A stretch of DNA of 64,000 nucleotides from Rhodococcus koreensis (GCF_900105905.1 NZ_FNSV01000005.1:310001-374000); one strand, 5' to 3'. Positions 28,220 to 37,381 are shown, counted from the first letter of the stretch. A program made the numbers and translations. Notes: a model not told the origin generated them from the sequence alone.

Positions 28220-28460
28220 CACTCCTCCGAAAGGCCTTTGGTGCCCAACCTGCTCGACCCCATGACCGCGGCCGTATCACCCATCGGCATCGCATTGCGC
28301 ACCGCGACCGAACCTTGGACGCGAGCCCCACGGCCGCATCCACTTCGCCGGCGGTGACATCGTCGAGGTCCGTATCGGTGGCATCGAGGGCGCCATCGAG
28401 ATCGGCACCCACGCAGCTCGCGCGATCGTGCGCGCTGGCCGAGGCATGCCCGCTGATCAG
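28220..28460 (+). pseudogene. deletion scar: ligase 5' end joined to amine-oxidase 3' end
   Basis: 28220-28320 is a close copy of the ribosome site and first about 25 codons of the acyl-CoA ligase at 30783, with its ATG changed to GTG and one small internal deletion. From 28321 the sequence becomes a close copy of the last about 45 codons of the amine oxidase at 32645 (EPHGRIHFAGGD and on). Similarity continues past the stop into the downstream DNA (28460-28570 matches 33945-34070). So a second copy of ligase and amine oxidase existed here and lost about 2.9 kb. Confidence 0.8.
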
Positions 28461-28571
28461 GGACCATCCCCGTCGACACCGGGCGCCGGGGCCCGGGTTT
28501 CCGGACGGTGTGGACCGATCGCCGCCCCACCCAGGCCACGCGTGTGTGGTCCCCGCCGGCCTGGCAGCCGA

Positions 28572-29228
28572 CTAGTGCCGCGCGCCCGGGACCGGGGCAA
28601 TCAAGGCGACGGCGGCGTCGACAAGTTTCCGAGCCCGGTCCGGGGTGAACCTCTCCGGTTCGAGGGGGAACAGCAACGCCCAACCGTCGGCCATGGCGCT
28701 CAGTTGGTCGGCGAGCAGATCCGCGGAAATGTCGTCCCGAACGGTGCCCCTCACCTGCCCGGCCGCGAGGATCGAGGTATACACCTCGCGGAACCGCGCG
28801 TAGCGCTGCTTGTAAACCGCGGCGAGGGCCGGGTCATGCCGTGCGTGGGCGAGTAGTTCGGACATCACGGGCCAGAATTCGGGGTCGCTGGTGGTCAGGC
28901 GCAGCCAGCGTTCGAACAGCGCCTCGATAGCGGTTTCCGCTTGGATGTCCTCGATCATCGCGTCGTAGCGGTCGAACCGGCTCTCGACCAACGCGAGGAC
29001 CAGCTCCTCCTTGTTGGCGAAGTAGTACGTCACTGCCCCGGTGGTATATCCCGCCCGTTGGGCCACCTTGCGCAACGACGCGTTGGCGTAACCCTCCTGC
29101 GCGATCACCGACGTCGCCGCCTTCAGCAACTCCGCACGCTTCGCCTCGGGGTCGCCCGGCGGGCGACCCCGACGCACCGCCACCTCGGCCTCGCCGCCGC
29201 TCGCTTGTCGGGTCTGCTTCTTCAGCAC
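28572..29228 (-). CDS. TetR-family repressor
   Basis: A 218-residue TetR regulator. The N-terminal helix-turn-helix (about 25-75) reads RAELLKAATSVIAQEGYANA, SLRKVAQRAGYTTGAVTYYF and ANKEELVLALVE. The C-terminal ligand domain starts at FDRYDAMIEDI. It is divergent from phyH2, and operator B (29253-29268) sits between the -35-like CACTTT and -10 TAAAAT of its own promoter, so autoregulation is likely. Four matching operators predict control of phyH1, phyH2, the MFS gene and the thioesterase. A degraded second copy of its 3' end lies at 34090-34240. Ligand is probably a pathway CoA-ester or amine. Confidence 0.9.
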   Translation of the reverse strand: MLKKQTRQASGGEAEVAVRRGRPPGDPEAKRAELLKAATSVIAQEGYANASLRKVAQRAGYTTGAVTYYFANKEELVLALVESRFDRYDAMIEDIQAETAIEALFERWLRLTTSDPEFWPVMSELLAHARHDPALAAVYKQRYARFREVYTSILAAGQVRGTVRDDISADLLADQLSAMADGWALLFPLEPERFTPDRARKLVDAAVALIAPVPGARH

Positions 29229-29252
29229 TCTCTGATTGTGTCACAGATTTTA

Positions 29253-29292
29253 CAGAACGATCGTTGTGCAAAGTGTCGTTCCTCGTTAGAGT
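29253..29292 (+). promoter_or_regulatory. promoter and TetR-type operator B (phyH2 / tetR)
   Basis: CAGAAC-GATC-GTTGTG (29253-29268) has 5 of 6 arm bases paired around the palindrome AACGATCGTT. The right arm overlaps -35 TTGTGC (29264-29269); after 17 bases comes -10 TAGAGT (29287-29292). On the other strand it lies between the -35 and -10 of tetR. Confidence 0.75.
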
Positions 29293-29344
29293 GACCTGTG
29301 CCACCTCCGGCAAGAAACCACCGCCCTCAAGAAAGAAGGGACCC

Positions 29345-30178
29345 ATGATGGATGAGTCAGTGCGCCAGGCATTTCGGAACGACGGAGCCGTCCTGATCGA
29401 GGGCTGCCTCGACGAAACGCAGTTGGCGCAGTGCCATGACGCGTTCCTGTGGGCCGTCGACAATCCAGGCCCCCATGTCTTCCGTCCCCTCGACGGGACC
29501 GAACTGCGGACCCACATCGACAATGCCAACCCCCTCGCCAAGGATCGACTCGACGAGTTGGTGTCGTCGCTGCCGTTCGGGAAACTGTTCGCCGACCTGT
29601 GGGGCTCGAAACACGTCTGGTACTTCGCCGAGGAGATCTTCCTCAAACAGGGTGGGACGAGTGGCCGCGGGCCGTGGCATCAGGACACCGCCAATCTGCC
29701 GTGGGCCGGCCGGCACTGGGGTAACGCGTGGATCTCCTTTCAGTCTCTCCCCAAGCAGAATTCGCTCGAGATCGTCCGCGGCTCCCACCGCGGCATCCAG
29801 TACGACGGGGCCAGCTTCTTGAACCCCGACGATCCGACCGAACCGCTCTACGGCGACGGCACCTACCCTCGCCTGCCGGACATCGAAGCCGAACGTGCGG
29901 TCGACCCCGACGCCTACGACGTGCTCTCCTGGGCCATCGACCCCGGCGATGTCCTTGTCCTGCATCCCCGCTCACTCCACGGCGGCGCCCCCGTCGACGC
30001 AGCCACCCCGGACCGCCACACACTGGTGCTGCGCTTCTTCGGCGACGACGCCACCTTCCGTACGCTCCCGGACGCGAACCCGAACTACGCCCGCAACGGA
30101 GTCCTCTTCGCCGACGAGATGGCGAAGCTGAACCAGGGTGAGCCCTTCCGCTCCCACATCTTCCGTCAGCTTCTCTGA
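29345..30178 (+). CDS. phytanoyl-CoA dioxygenase family protein (copy 2)
   Basis: A 277-residue PhyH-family oxygenase, the paralogue of 25216-26049. The Fe ligands are kept (GPWHQDT, SLHGG), as are the RHTLVLRFFGDDATFR and ARNG-LF-EMAKLN motifs. AAGAAGGGA lies before the tandem ATGs 29345/29348. It is preceded by operator B and followed by a broken ridA. Most differences from copy 1 are surface-type, but residues at 115-125 near the metal (TANLPWAGRH versus TSVMPLAGEH) differ, so substrate preference may have shifted. Confidence 0.9.
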   Translation: MMDESVRQAFRNDGAVLIEGCLDETQLAQCHDAFLWAVDNPGPHVFRPLDGTELRTHIDNANPLAKDRLDELVSSLPFGKLFADLWGSKHVWYFAEEIFLKQGGTSGRGPWHQDTANLPWAGRHWGNAWISFQSLPKQNSLEIVRGSHRGIQYDGASFLNPDDPTEPLYGDGTYPRLPDIEAERAVDPDAYDVLSWAIDPGDVLVLHPRSLHGGAPVDAATPDRHTLVLRFFGDDATFRTLPDANPNYARNGVLFADEMAKLNQGEPFRSHIFRQLL

Positions 30179-30207
30179 CCCGACCCCGCAGGAAGGCAGA
30201 CCCGCTC

Positions 30208-30499
30208 ATGAAACGCCAACTGATCAACCCGCTCCCACCGAGGCGACATACGACCGACTGAACTTCTCCCGGGCCACCCGGGTCGGCGACCTGATCTGGG
30301 TGTCAGGGCAGGTGGGGATCCCATGACGACGTTTCACACCGACCTCCGCGGCGACATCGCCGAATTCGTTGACGTCAAGGACGAACACCTCCCGGATCGT
30401 TATCTCTCGTGGACCGCGTTCGGTGTCACCCAGCTGGCACGCCCGGAACTGTTGGTCGAGATCCGCGTCGTCGCGGCCGTCGGCAGCGGCGACGCCTGA
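30208..30499 (+). pseudogene. ridA copy 2, degraded
   Basis: The start MKRQLINPL is in one frame. The sequence then continues as RidA in another (EATYDRLNFSRATRVGDLIW, VSGQVGIP) and reaches a stop. About 40 codons of the centre are missing. It resumes at 30323 with MTTFHTDLRG and the C-terminal TAFGVTQLARPELLVEIRVV. So there is a 5' frameshift and an internal deletion relative to ridA copy 1. The remaining 58-codon C-terminal frame has an ATG but lacks half the fold. Confidence 0.85.
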
Positions 30500-30782
30500 C
30501 CTCCTCGCCGCAGCCGCACCGCTTGCACAACGAGTGAGGATTCGCACCGCCGACGGGTTTAGGGCATCGCGTACCTCTCCACCTGAGTCGTTTCCTCTAT
30601 GTACGCGCGCCTGACGTTTCCGCCTCCACGGACCAGCGCTGCCTGCTCGTCGACCACGTCGGCCCCGAGCGTCGGGCGTGGTGAGCGGTTCCCCGCTGTC
30701 GCCGACACGAAAGCACGGGGCCTGCTCGTCGCCTCGTACCCGGTACCAGACAACCTGCGCACTCCTCGGAAAGGTCTCTTCG

Positions 30783-32285
30783 ATGCCCAACCTGCTCGAC
30801 CCCATTGCCCGTCACGCGGCCGTATCACCCACCGGCATCGCACTGCGCACCGCGACCGCGCCCTGGACATATGCGGGCCTGCGCGACGCGAGCCTGCGGT
30901 ACGCGGGGGACCTGCGCGACGCCGGTGTCAACGCCGGCGATCGGATCCTCCTTGCTGCGCCGTCCGTTCCCGAGTTCGTCGTGGCCTACATGGGAATTCA
31001 GGCGCTCGGCGCAGTCGCGGTCACCGTCAACACAATGTGCACTACCGCGGAGATCGAGTACTACCTCACGGATTCGGGTGCGCGTCTGGCCATCGGTTGG
31101 CACGGCCTCGGCCCTGCGGTCTCCGAGGCCGCCGCAATAGTCGGAGTTCCGGTCTGGACACTGGAACCGGATGCCCTTGTCGATGCCGACCCGATCCGCG
31201 GCTCGGTCGACCGCGCGAGCGACGACACGGCCGCGATCCTCTACACCTCTGGCACCACCGGAAGACCGAAGGGCGCCCAGCTCACCGTGGGGAACCTGTT
31301 GTCCGCGGGTGAAGTCGCGGCCATCATCTGCCGGAGCACCGCGGCCGATCGCACCGGTACCGGGTTGCCGCTGTTCCACGTGTTCGGTCAGGCATCGGTG
31401 ATGATGGCCAGCTTCACCGGCGGCGGCTCCCTGTCCCTACTCAGCCCGTTCACCCCGGACAGCATGCTCGACATGCTTCGGCGTGACGACCTCACAATCA
31501 TGGTCGGGGTGCCGACGATGTGGAACGCGATGTTGCACGTCGCCGGCGACGCCGAGGCAGACTTCTCACACCTGCGGGTCGCGGTATCCGGTGGTGCGTC
31601 ACTGCCCGGCGAGATCGCCCGGATCTTCGAATCCCGTTTCGATTGCAACATCCTCGAGGGATATGGCCTGACCGAGACCACCGCGCTCGGTGCGTTCAAC
31701 GATGTGGACCGCGGCGGCAAGATTGGTTCCGTTGGTGCCGCGGTGCCGCGCCTCGAAGTCGAGGTCCGCGATTCCAGCGGACGTCCCTGCCCGGACGGCG
31801 TGATCGGCGAGGTGTTCATCAGGGGCGAGACGGTGATGAAGGGCTACTGGAACCGTCCTGACGCCACCGCCGCGGTCCTCGACCCTGGCGGCTGGTTCCG
31901 CACCGGCGACCTCGGTGAGTTCGACGCCGAGCACGACCTGCGCATCGTGGACCGGCTCAAGGACATGATCATCCGGGGCGGTTACAACGTCTACCCCGGC
32001 GAGGTCGAGGAGGTCCTCTACCAGCACCCCGGCATCGTCGAGGCCGCGATCATCGGGGTACCCGACGACCACTACGGCGAGGAGGTCGCCGCGGTGGTCG
32101 TCCGTCAGCCCGACTCCGACCTCACCGAAGAACAGGTCACCTCCTGGTGTCGGAACAGTCTGTCCGCGTACAAGATTCCTCGCATCATCCGTTTCGTGGA
32201 CCAGCTCCCGAAAGGTTCGACCGGAAAGATCCTCAAGCGCGACATCGACCGCACCGACCTGCAGAAGACGTCCACTTACCCTTAA
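30783..32285 (+). CDS. acyl-CoA synthetase (AMP-forming ligase)
   Basis: A 500-residue ANL-superfamily ligase. The P-loop-like A3 motif is AAILYTSGTTGRPKGAQLT (about 155-173); A5 is ILEGYGLTETTA; A7/A8 are WFRTGDLGEFD and IVDRLKDMIIRGGYNVYP; the catalytic Lys of A10 is in PKGSTGKILKRD near the C-terminus. It activates a carboxylate to acyl-AMP then acyl-CoA, feeding beta-oxidation. The size and motifs fit short/medium-chain or aryl acids. CGGAAAGGTC precedes ATG 30783. It is the likely partner for the aldehyde or acid from the oxidases around it. The unit-1 copy is reduced to a scar at 28220. Confidence 0.92.
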   Translation: MPNLLDPIARHAAVSPTGIALRTATAPWTYAGLRDASLRYAGDLRDAGVNAGDRILLAAPSVPEFVVAYMGIQALGAVAVTVNTMCTTAEIEYYLTDSGARLAIGWHGLGPAVSEAAAIVGVPVWTLEPDALVDADPIRGSVDRASDDTAAILYTSGTTGRPKGAQLTVGNLLSAGEVAAIICRSTAADRTGTGLPLFHVFGQASVMMASFTGGGSLSLLSPFTPDSMLDMLRRDDLTIMVGVPTMWNAMLHVAGDAEADFSHLRVAVSGGASLPGEIARIFESRFDCNILEGYGLTETTALGAFNDVDRGGKIGSVGAAVPRLEVEVRDSSGRPCPDGVIGEVFIRGETVMKGYWNRPDATAAVLDPGGWFRTGDLGEFDAEHDLRIVDRLKDMIIRGGYNVYPGEVEEVLYQHPGIVEAAIIGVPDDHYGEEVAAVVVRQPDSDLTEEQVTSWCRNSLSAYKIPRIIRFVDQLPKGSTGKILKRDIDRTDLQKTSTYP

Positions 32286-32583
32286 CGGCGGGTTTACCCG
32301 GGCGGAGGTGACCGGTGGCGCCGAAGGATACCTCCCCGTGGAGGCGTACCCCTCACCGCTCAGCACGTTTCACCGGGCGTGGCGTGGCCTCGAACGCGTC
32401 ACCGATGACACCGGCCTGGGCATGCCCAGACGGGGATGAGCAATGGGCAACCGCGCAGGTCGGAAGAGCAGACACTCCGGCAGGGTTGAGGCGACAGGAC
32501 CGGCCATGTTCATCGGGTGGTTCCCGAAATACCCTGCCATGAAGCTTATTTCGTTCTCGAACTTTGGCACGCTTGTGTTGCAA
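32286..32583. other. interval between ligase and amine oxidase
   Basis: About 300 bases without a supported gene. It becomes AT-richer towards 32540-32640, where a palindrome and the amine oxidase leader lie. Confidence 0.4.
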
Positions 32584-32601
32584 GTGGTGGAGTGCCACCA
32601 C
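32584..32601 (+). promoter_or_regulatory. palindrome upstream of amine oxidase
   Basis: GTGGTGG-AGTG-CCACCAC: perfect 7-bp arms with a 4-bp spacer, 44 bp before the amine oxidase start. Spacer length equals that of the TetR-type operators, but the arms differ. It may be a binding site for another regulator or an RNA hairpin. Confidence 0.4.
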
Positions 32602-32644
32602 ATCTTTCATTCATACAACTGACACCCGTGAGGGGCTTCTCGTG

Positions 32645-33943
32645 ATGGAAACGTTCGACGTTGCAGTAATCGGTGCCGGTTTTGCCGGTGTGACCGCGGC
32701 CCGCGATCTCAGCCTCGCGGGCCACTCGGTGGTACTACTCGAGGCGCGCGACAGGATCGGTGGCCGAACCTTCCTCGGTGACGCATTCGGCCGGTCGGTG
32801 GAGTTCGGCGGCACGTATGTGCACTGGACGCAGGCGCATGTCTGGCACGAGCTCAAACGCTACGGCCTCGGCCTGGCCACACCCTTGGAGCTCGAGAAGA
32901 TCTACTGGCTCGCCGGCGGAGTCGTGCACTCGGGAACCCCGGCCGAGTACGCCGGCATCGCCGGTCCGCTGACTGCCCGGTGCCTGGCGGATTCGCGGGA
33001 GTGGTTTCCCCAGCCGACCAATATTTCCGCCGCGGAAACCGGTGTGATCGAGAAGCAGACGCTGGCGGACCGGATCGACTCGTTGAACCTGTCCACCCAC
33101 GACCGAGACGTGCTCGGCGGCGCGATGGCGTCGCTGATCCACTCCGAGAGCGAGCAAGGCATTGCGCAGTTCCTGCTGTGGGCCTCGATCAATTGCGGCC
33201 ACTGGGACGCCTTCAAGGAAGGAGCCGGCCACTGGCCGATCGCCGGCGGGACCAAGCGGCTGCTCGACGCGATCACCGGTGAGTCGACGGCCGAGCTGCG
33301 CCTGTCCACACCGGTAACGGCGATCGAAGACGACGGACGCGGGACCGTGCTGACCACGCGTGCGGGCGAGGCCCTTCGCGCCCGGTACGTCGTCGCCGCG
33401 GTTCCGCTCAACACACTCGGCGATGTGACCATCACCCCTGCACTCGCCGAGCCGGTCCGCACGATGGTCGAAGAGAAACACCCGATGAAGACCGTGAAGA
33501 TCTGGGCTCGGGTCCGGGGTGAGATCGAGGCGTTCGCCGCGATGGCCCCAGCCGGACAGCATCCACTCAACACGGTCAGGGTGGAATACCGCCACGACGG
33601 TGACACGCTGGTTGTGTGCTTCTGCTCCGACGCCTCGGCGATCGACGGCGAGAATCGCGAGTCGGTGCAACGCGCGCTCCGGCTGTTCGTTCCCGACATC
33701 GAGGTGGTCGATACCGCCTGCCACGACTGGGTGACCGACGAGTTCTCGCAGGGCGCGTGGGTTCATCACCGGCCGGGGAACCTCACGCAATCGGTGCCGC
33801 GGATGCGGGAGCCCCACGGCCGCATCCACTTCGCCGGCGGTGACATCGCCGAGATCGGTATCGGTGGTATCGACGGCGCCATCGAGACCGGCACTAGGGC
33901 GGCTCGCGAGATCGCCCGGGCGCTGGCCGACGCACACCGCTGA
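32645..33943 (+). CDS. flavin monoamine oxidase family protein
   Basis: A 432-residue FAD amine oxidase (MAO/putrescine-oxidase type). The N-terminal dinucleotide motif is VAVIGAGFAGVTAARDLSLA, followed by LLEARDRIGGRT and VEFGGTYVHWTQ. The C-terminus has the FAD-contacting RIHFAGGDIAEIGIGGIDGA. It oxidises an amine to an imine/aldehyde with H2O2. ATG 32645 has GAGGGG upstream. It sits after the acyl-CoA ligase, so the product acid would be CoA-activated next door. Its 3' end is duplicated in the scar at 28321. The substrate side of the pocket cannot be inferred. Confidence 0.92.
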   Translation: METFDVAVIGAGFAGVTAARDLSLAGHSVVLLEARDRIGGRTFLGDAFGRSVEFGGTYVHWTQAHVWHELKRYGLGLATPLELEKIYWLAGGVVHSGTPAEYAGIAGPLTARCLADSREWFPQPTNISAAETGVIEKQTLADRIDSLNLSTHDRDVLGGAMASLIHSESEQGIAQFLLWASINCGHWDAFKEGAGHWPIAGGTKRLLDAITGESTAELRLSTPVTAIEDDGRGTVLTTRAGEALRARYVVAAVPLNTLGDVTITPALAEPVRTMVEEKHPMKTVKIWARVRGEIEAFAAMAPAGQHPLNTVRVEYRHDGDTLVVCFCSDASAIDGENRESVQRALRLFVPDIEVVDTACHDWVTDEFSQGAWVHHRPGNLTQSVPRMREPHGRIHFAGGDIAEIGIGGIDGAIETGTRAAREIARALADAHR

Positions 33944-34089
33944 GCAGGGCCCATCCCTGTCGACACAGGGAGCAGTGCCTGGCCTTCCAGCCGGCTCGAC
34001 CGATCACAGCACCACCCAGGCCCCGCGTGCGTGGACTACACGCCGGGCCGGCGGCCGGCCTGCGCCACATGCCGGAACCCGGGCATCAC

Positions 34090-34240
34090 AGGCGGAGTCG
34101 ACGAGCACTCTTGACCCGGCTTTGGGGTGAAACCCTCCAGTTGGTGGAGGAATAACAGCGGCGCGGCCAGCGCCCTGACCCCTGGAATTGCTCGGCGAGC
34201 AGATCTGCGGGAATGTCGTCCCGGAGGGTGCCCCGCTGCA
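34090..34240 (-). pseudogene. tetR 3'-end remnant
   Basis: The DNA aligns with 28610-28760, the 3' part of the tetR gene: CGGCGAGCAGATC, GAATGTCGTCCCG and the GGGTGAA segments are shared, with many changes and indels between. It lies downstream of the amine oxidase in the same position as tetR in unit 1. It marks the end of duplicated unit 2 and is followed by operator C. Confidence 0.65.
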
Positions 34241-34401
34241 TCGTCGACGCGCACCCGTGACGCCCGTCGATCGGCCGGACCCACGGGCGAATTGCCCCGT
34301 CCCCCGACCCTCGTACGGTTGTCCGCCAAGGGGTTCCCCTGCTGCCCTCAGGCCGTGGTTTCGCCGTTGCTCAATCCTCCGTGAGGGAACCTAAACATTG
34401 A

Positions 34402-34441
34402 CACAACAACTGTTGTGCAAAGCCCTGTCCGAGGCTACAGT
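34402..34441 (+). promoter_or_regulatory. promoter and TetR-type operator C (MFS gene)
   Basis: CACAAC-AACT-GTTGTG (34402-34417) has perfect 6-bp arms. -35 TTGTGC (34413-34418), 17 bases, -10 TACAGT (34436-34441). The sequence after the right arm (GCAAAG, then GGCTACAGTGATCC) is nearly the same as at the thioesterase promoter on the other strand. Confidence 0.8.
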
Positions 34442-34578
34442 GATCCACGTCACCTCAACCTGGACGCTTCGATCGAGTCGATCGGATACGACGCATTCCC
34501 AGCCTCGAGGCGCACATGTGCCACTCCCCCTTCTCCTCGCCCGCAAGGACGAACTGCTGTCGCATGAAAGGCAGAGCA

Positions 34579-35982
34579 ATGGATTTGTTGGATACCGCGG
34601 ACAACACTGTCCGAATGAGGAAGTCGGCGGACATCCCTGCCCGGCTCGACCGCCTTCCGGTCATGGCGCCGCACATCGTCTGGATTTCGATCCTGGCCAT
34701 CAATCTGGCGCTGGAGTACTACGACAACGCACTGTTCGCCTACACGATGCCGGCAATCGCGGACAGCACCGGCCTGAGCCTGGGACAGCTCGGAACGGTC
34801 AGCAGCGCCTTCTTCGTCGGGATGGTGGCGGGCGCGCTGGCCGGCGGGTGGCTGTCCGACCGGTTCGGCCGGCGGCAGGTCCTCGTGTGGTCGACGCTCC
34901 TCTATTCACTGGGGGCGCTGGCCACCGCATTCGCACCGAACTTCGAGGCAATGATCCTTGCCCGCTTCGTCACCGGCGTCGGTGTGCAGGCAGCGACATC
35001 GGTCCTGCTGGTGTACGTCGCCGAAATGTTCCCGAGCAAGACACGCGGCCGGTTCGTATCGATTCTGACCATGGGATTCGTGGTCGTCGCCCCGCTCGTC
35101 GCGTTGCTCGCTCTGGTCACGATCCCGGGCGGCGGGCCCGACACATGGCGGCACCTGTTCATCATCGGCAGTGTCGGATTGCTGATCGCACCCCTGGTGC
35201 GACTCGTCCTGCCGGAATCGGTCCGCTGGCACATCTCCCGCGGCCAGTTCGACAGGGCTGAGCAGATCGTCGAAAAGCTCGAGGCCCGTGCGCTGCGCCG
35301 CGGACCGCTCAGCGATCTGCCGGTGGTCACCGGCACCGACACCGAGCAGCAGTCGCTCCGCCAGGTCCTCGGGAACCGGCGGGTGCTGCGCGTCATCACC
35401 GTCGTATCCCTGGGCTATTTCGGTGCCACCCTGGGCTACTACCTGTTCGGTAACTGGGCTCTGTACGCGATCGTCAACGGCCTCGGCTACTCCGAAACCC
35501 ACGCATACGAGGTCCAGCTGATCTGGAACGTCGTCTACTGCGTCACCCCCCTCATTGCCCTCGTGGTCATGGACAAGGTGGAACGCAAGACCCTCATCCT
35601 CATCACCTCCCTGGTCAGCGCGGTTCCGTTCGTGTTGCTGGGGGTCTCGACCAGCAGCCCGGTCGTGATGGCGGCGGGCGGCGCCGTCGCCATCACGACT
35701 GGGCTCGTGCTCACCGTGTTCTACGCCTACATCCCGGAAGCGATCCCCACCGGGGCCCGCGGCCTGGGCAGCGGGATCATCATCGGCGTCGGACGGTTCG
35801 GCGGCGCCGTCTCGGGCGTTCTGGGTGCGGCACTCTACGGCGGGTGGGGCCTCGGCGGTGTGATGATCACCGCCGCGGCCTGCTACATCGCGTTCTCCCT
35901 CATCGTCGTCATGTTCGGACCTCGGACCACCAACCGTTCACTCGAAGGTGTGGCCGCCGAGGAGCTCAGCGCGAACACGTAG
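34579..35982 (+). CDS. MFS transporter
   Basis: A 467-residue major-facilitator protein with 12 predicted TM helices. The loop 2-3 signature is GWLSDRFGRRQVLVW (about 96-110); loop 4-5 has EMFPSKTRGRF, as in the sugar / aromatic-acid proton symporter groups; loop 8-9 has VMDKVERKTLI. TM4 carries RFVTGVGVQAATSVLLVY. It probably imports the substrate of the adjoining oxidase genes. The leader is about 130 nt from operator C. AAAGG is 10 bases before ATG 34579; other in-frame starts exist at 34516 and 34564. A strong hairpin follows the stop. Confidence 0.9.
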   Translation: MDLLDTADNTVRMRKSADIPARLDRLPVMAPHIVWISILAINLALEYYDNALFAYTMPAIADSTGLSLGQLGTVSSAFFVGMVAGALAGGWLSDRFGRRQVLVWSTLLYSLGALATAFAPNFEAMILARFVTGVGVQAATSVLLVYVAEMFPSKTRGRFVSILTMGFVVVAPLVALLALVTIPGGGPDTWRHLFIIGSVGLLIAPLVRLVLPESVRWHISRGQFDRAEQIVEKLEARALRRGPLSDLPVVTGTDTEQQSLRQVLGNRRVLRVITVVSLGYFGATLGYYLFGNWALYAIVNGLGYSETHAYEVQLIWNVVYCVTPLIALVVMDKVERKTLILITSLVSAVPFVLLGVSTSSPVVMAAGGAVAITTGLVLTVFYAYIPEAIPTGARGLGSGIIIGVGRFGGAVSGVLGAALYGGWGLGGVMITAAACYIAFSLIVVMFGPRTTNRSLEGVAAEELSANT

Positions 35983-35993
35983 CACCGCAGGAC

Positions 35994-36025
35994 CGCGGCG
36001 GAGCACAGCCAGTGGCTCCGCCGCG
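35994..36025 (+). terminator. hairpin terminator after MFS gene
   Basis: Perfect 11-bp stem CGCGGCGGAGC / GCTCCGCCGCG with a 10-base loop, 11 bp after the MFS stop codon. No U-tract. Confidence 0.75.
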
Positions 36026-36499
36026 ATGGCGTTGTGACATCGCCGCGACTTCCTGTTCATGCCACCGCCGGGAGTTCGAACATGACTGATATACCCATTC
36101 CGGCAACGACATACGGTGGCCGCGCCGCATGTTCCCATACACCGGTTGCTCGATCGCCCGAGCGATGCGCTGCCCGCTCGACGAGGACATCAGTTGTGAT
36201 GTCGCGGTCATCGACGTGGGCGTCGAGGAAGGCGGAGTTCGCTCCAGGCCTCCAGGCCTGGTTGGGACCCCGATTTGCCCGAGCCGCAACAGCGCCTGCG
36301 CACCGCCGCATTGTCCTTCAGCACTGTGCTGCTACGGCGGGTCCTCGCATCGTGGTCGCCCACGGCGGCCACGACCGGTGCTACCCCTGCCTGCCGAGTC
36401 CGGACGCCTCCTCAATCGCGGCGGCCCCATCTCTTCCGCGAGAAGCGGGATCTCGGTCCCGATGAGCGCACGCATCCCAGACACATGGAGCACGATCAC
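36026..36499. other. gene-poor interval
   Basis: About 470 bases. Frames on both strands have no known domains. I see no gene here. Confidence 0.45.
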
Positions 36500-36739
36500 A
36501 TGAACCCGCACGACCGGGAACTTTTGGAATTCGCACGACGTTGGGCACCGTTCGGCGGTCCACCCGCTGCCGACATTCTCGTCGAATTCGGGATGACACC
36601 GAGTCGCTTCGCAGAACGACTCGAAGAACTGTGGCGTCCGCGCATACGGGCCTCTGCCGGTGGGCATGTGCGGCGGCCCCTTTCCTCAACGCGACCGGCA
36701 ACACCCACGGGGCCGGGAGAAACCGGTTTGCGCGCGTGA
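36500..36739 (+). CDS. DUF3263 family protein
   Basis: A 79-residue protein. DRELLEFARRWAPFGGPPAA followed by DILVEFGMTPSRFAERLEEL is a clear DUF3263 match. The C-terminal 25 residues are low-complexity. The start may be ATG 36485 (MEHDHMNPHD) or ATG 36500; neither has a strong ribosome site. It resembles the protein at 76-300. The family is small, actinobacterial and functionally unknown; the helical layout could bind DNA. Confidence 0.65.
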   Translation: MNPHDRELLEFARRWAPFGGPPAADILVEFGMTPSRFAERLEELWRPRIRASAGGHVRRPLSSTRPATPTGPGETGLRA

Positions 36740-36804
36740 GAGGTGTTGCCACCGCAGCCGCACCGGCCGGGGGCGGATGGGGAGTCGCGTAGCACAGTTT
36801 GTGC

Positions 36805-37215
36805 TCACGGTTGAGTGCTCGCCACCTTGAGGAGCGATTTCTCCTCCTCGGTCAGCGCCCGGCTCTGAGCGAGATCCGTGTTCCACGCGACGATCACGCT
36901 CACCGCCTCCAGCACGACGGTTCCGGTGGGAGTGGCGACCTGCTCATGAAGCCGAATGCTAGACGTTCCAACGTGGTCGACCACGAACGAGCAGAGCAAC
37001 TTTCGGTCATCGAGGACGGCAGGCGAGCGGAAGTCCAACTCGAGTCGGGCGACGACGTAGGACCAGTCGTCCGGCAGATCTCCCAAGCTGTCGAGCCAGC
37101 GACCACGGCCCTGGTCGGCGATCGTGACGAGGGCCATGTGCGATACGTGTCGGTACGCGTCGATGTCCGTCCACCGGAGCTCGACCTCCACCGCACCTTC
37201 CGGCATGTATCTCAT
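36805..37215 (-). CDS. hotdog-fold acyl-CoA thioesterase
   Basis: A 136-residue YbgC/4-hydroxybenzoyl-CoA-thioesterase-type protein. The hotdog motif VELRWTDIDAYRHVSHMALV holds the catalytic Asp (WTDIDAYRHV) that replaces the usual D-x-x-G-H-V-N-N. YVVARLELDFRSPAVLDD and SIRLHEQVAT complete the fold. It releases CoA from an intermediate. ATG 37215 has GAGGAG 9 bases upstream; the longer frame to 37425 crosses the promoter and is not used. Operator D, about 190 bp upstream, places it in the same TetR regulon as phyH and the MFS gene. Confidence 0.88.
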   Translation of the reverse strand: MRYMPEGAVEVELRWTDIDAYRHVSHMALVTIADQGRGRWLDSLGDLPDDWSYVVARLELDFRSPAVLDDRKLLCSFVVDHVGTSSIRLHEQVATPTGTVVLEAVSVIVAWNTDLAQSRALTEEEKSLLKVASTQP

Positions 37216-37381
37216 CTTTCGTTCTCCTCGTATGAACCGTGGGCCACCTGGGTCGATCGGCGAGCCGTGGCGGACACGATGACCGCCGCGCATCGACAAC
37301 TCCAGAGTGCGATTGCTACGCGCTCGCCTGTTCGCTCGTGGTGAATCCTGTGTCGTTCTTGCTGACTCGCAGACGAGGATC

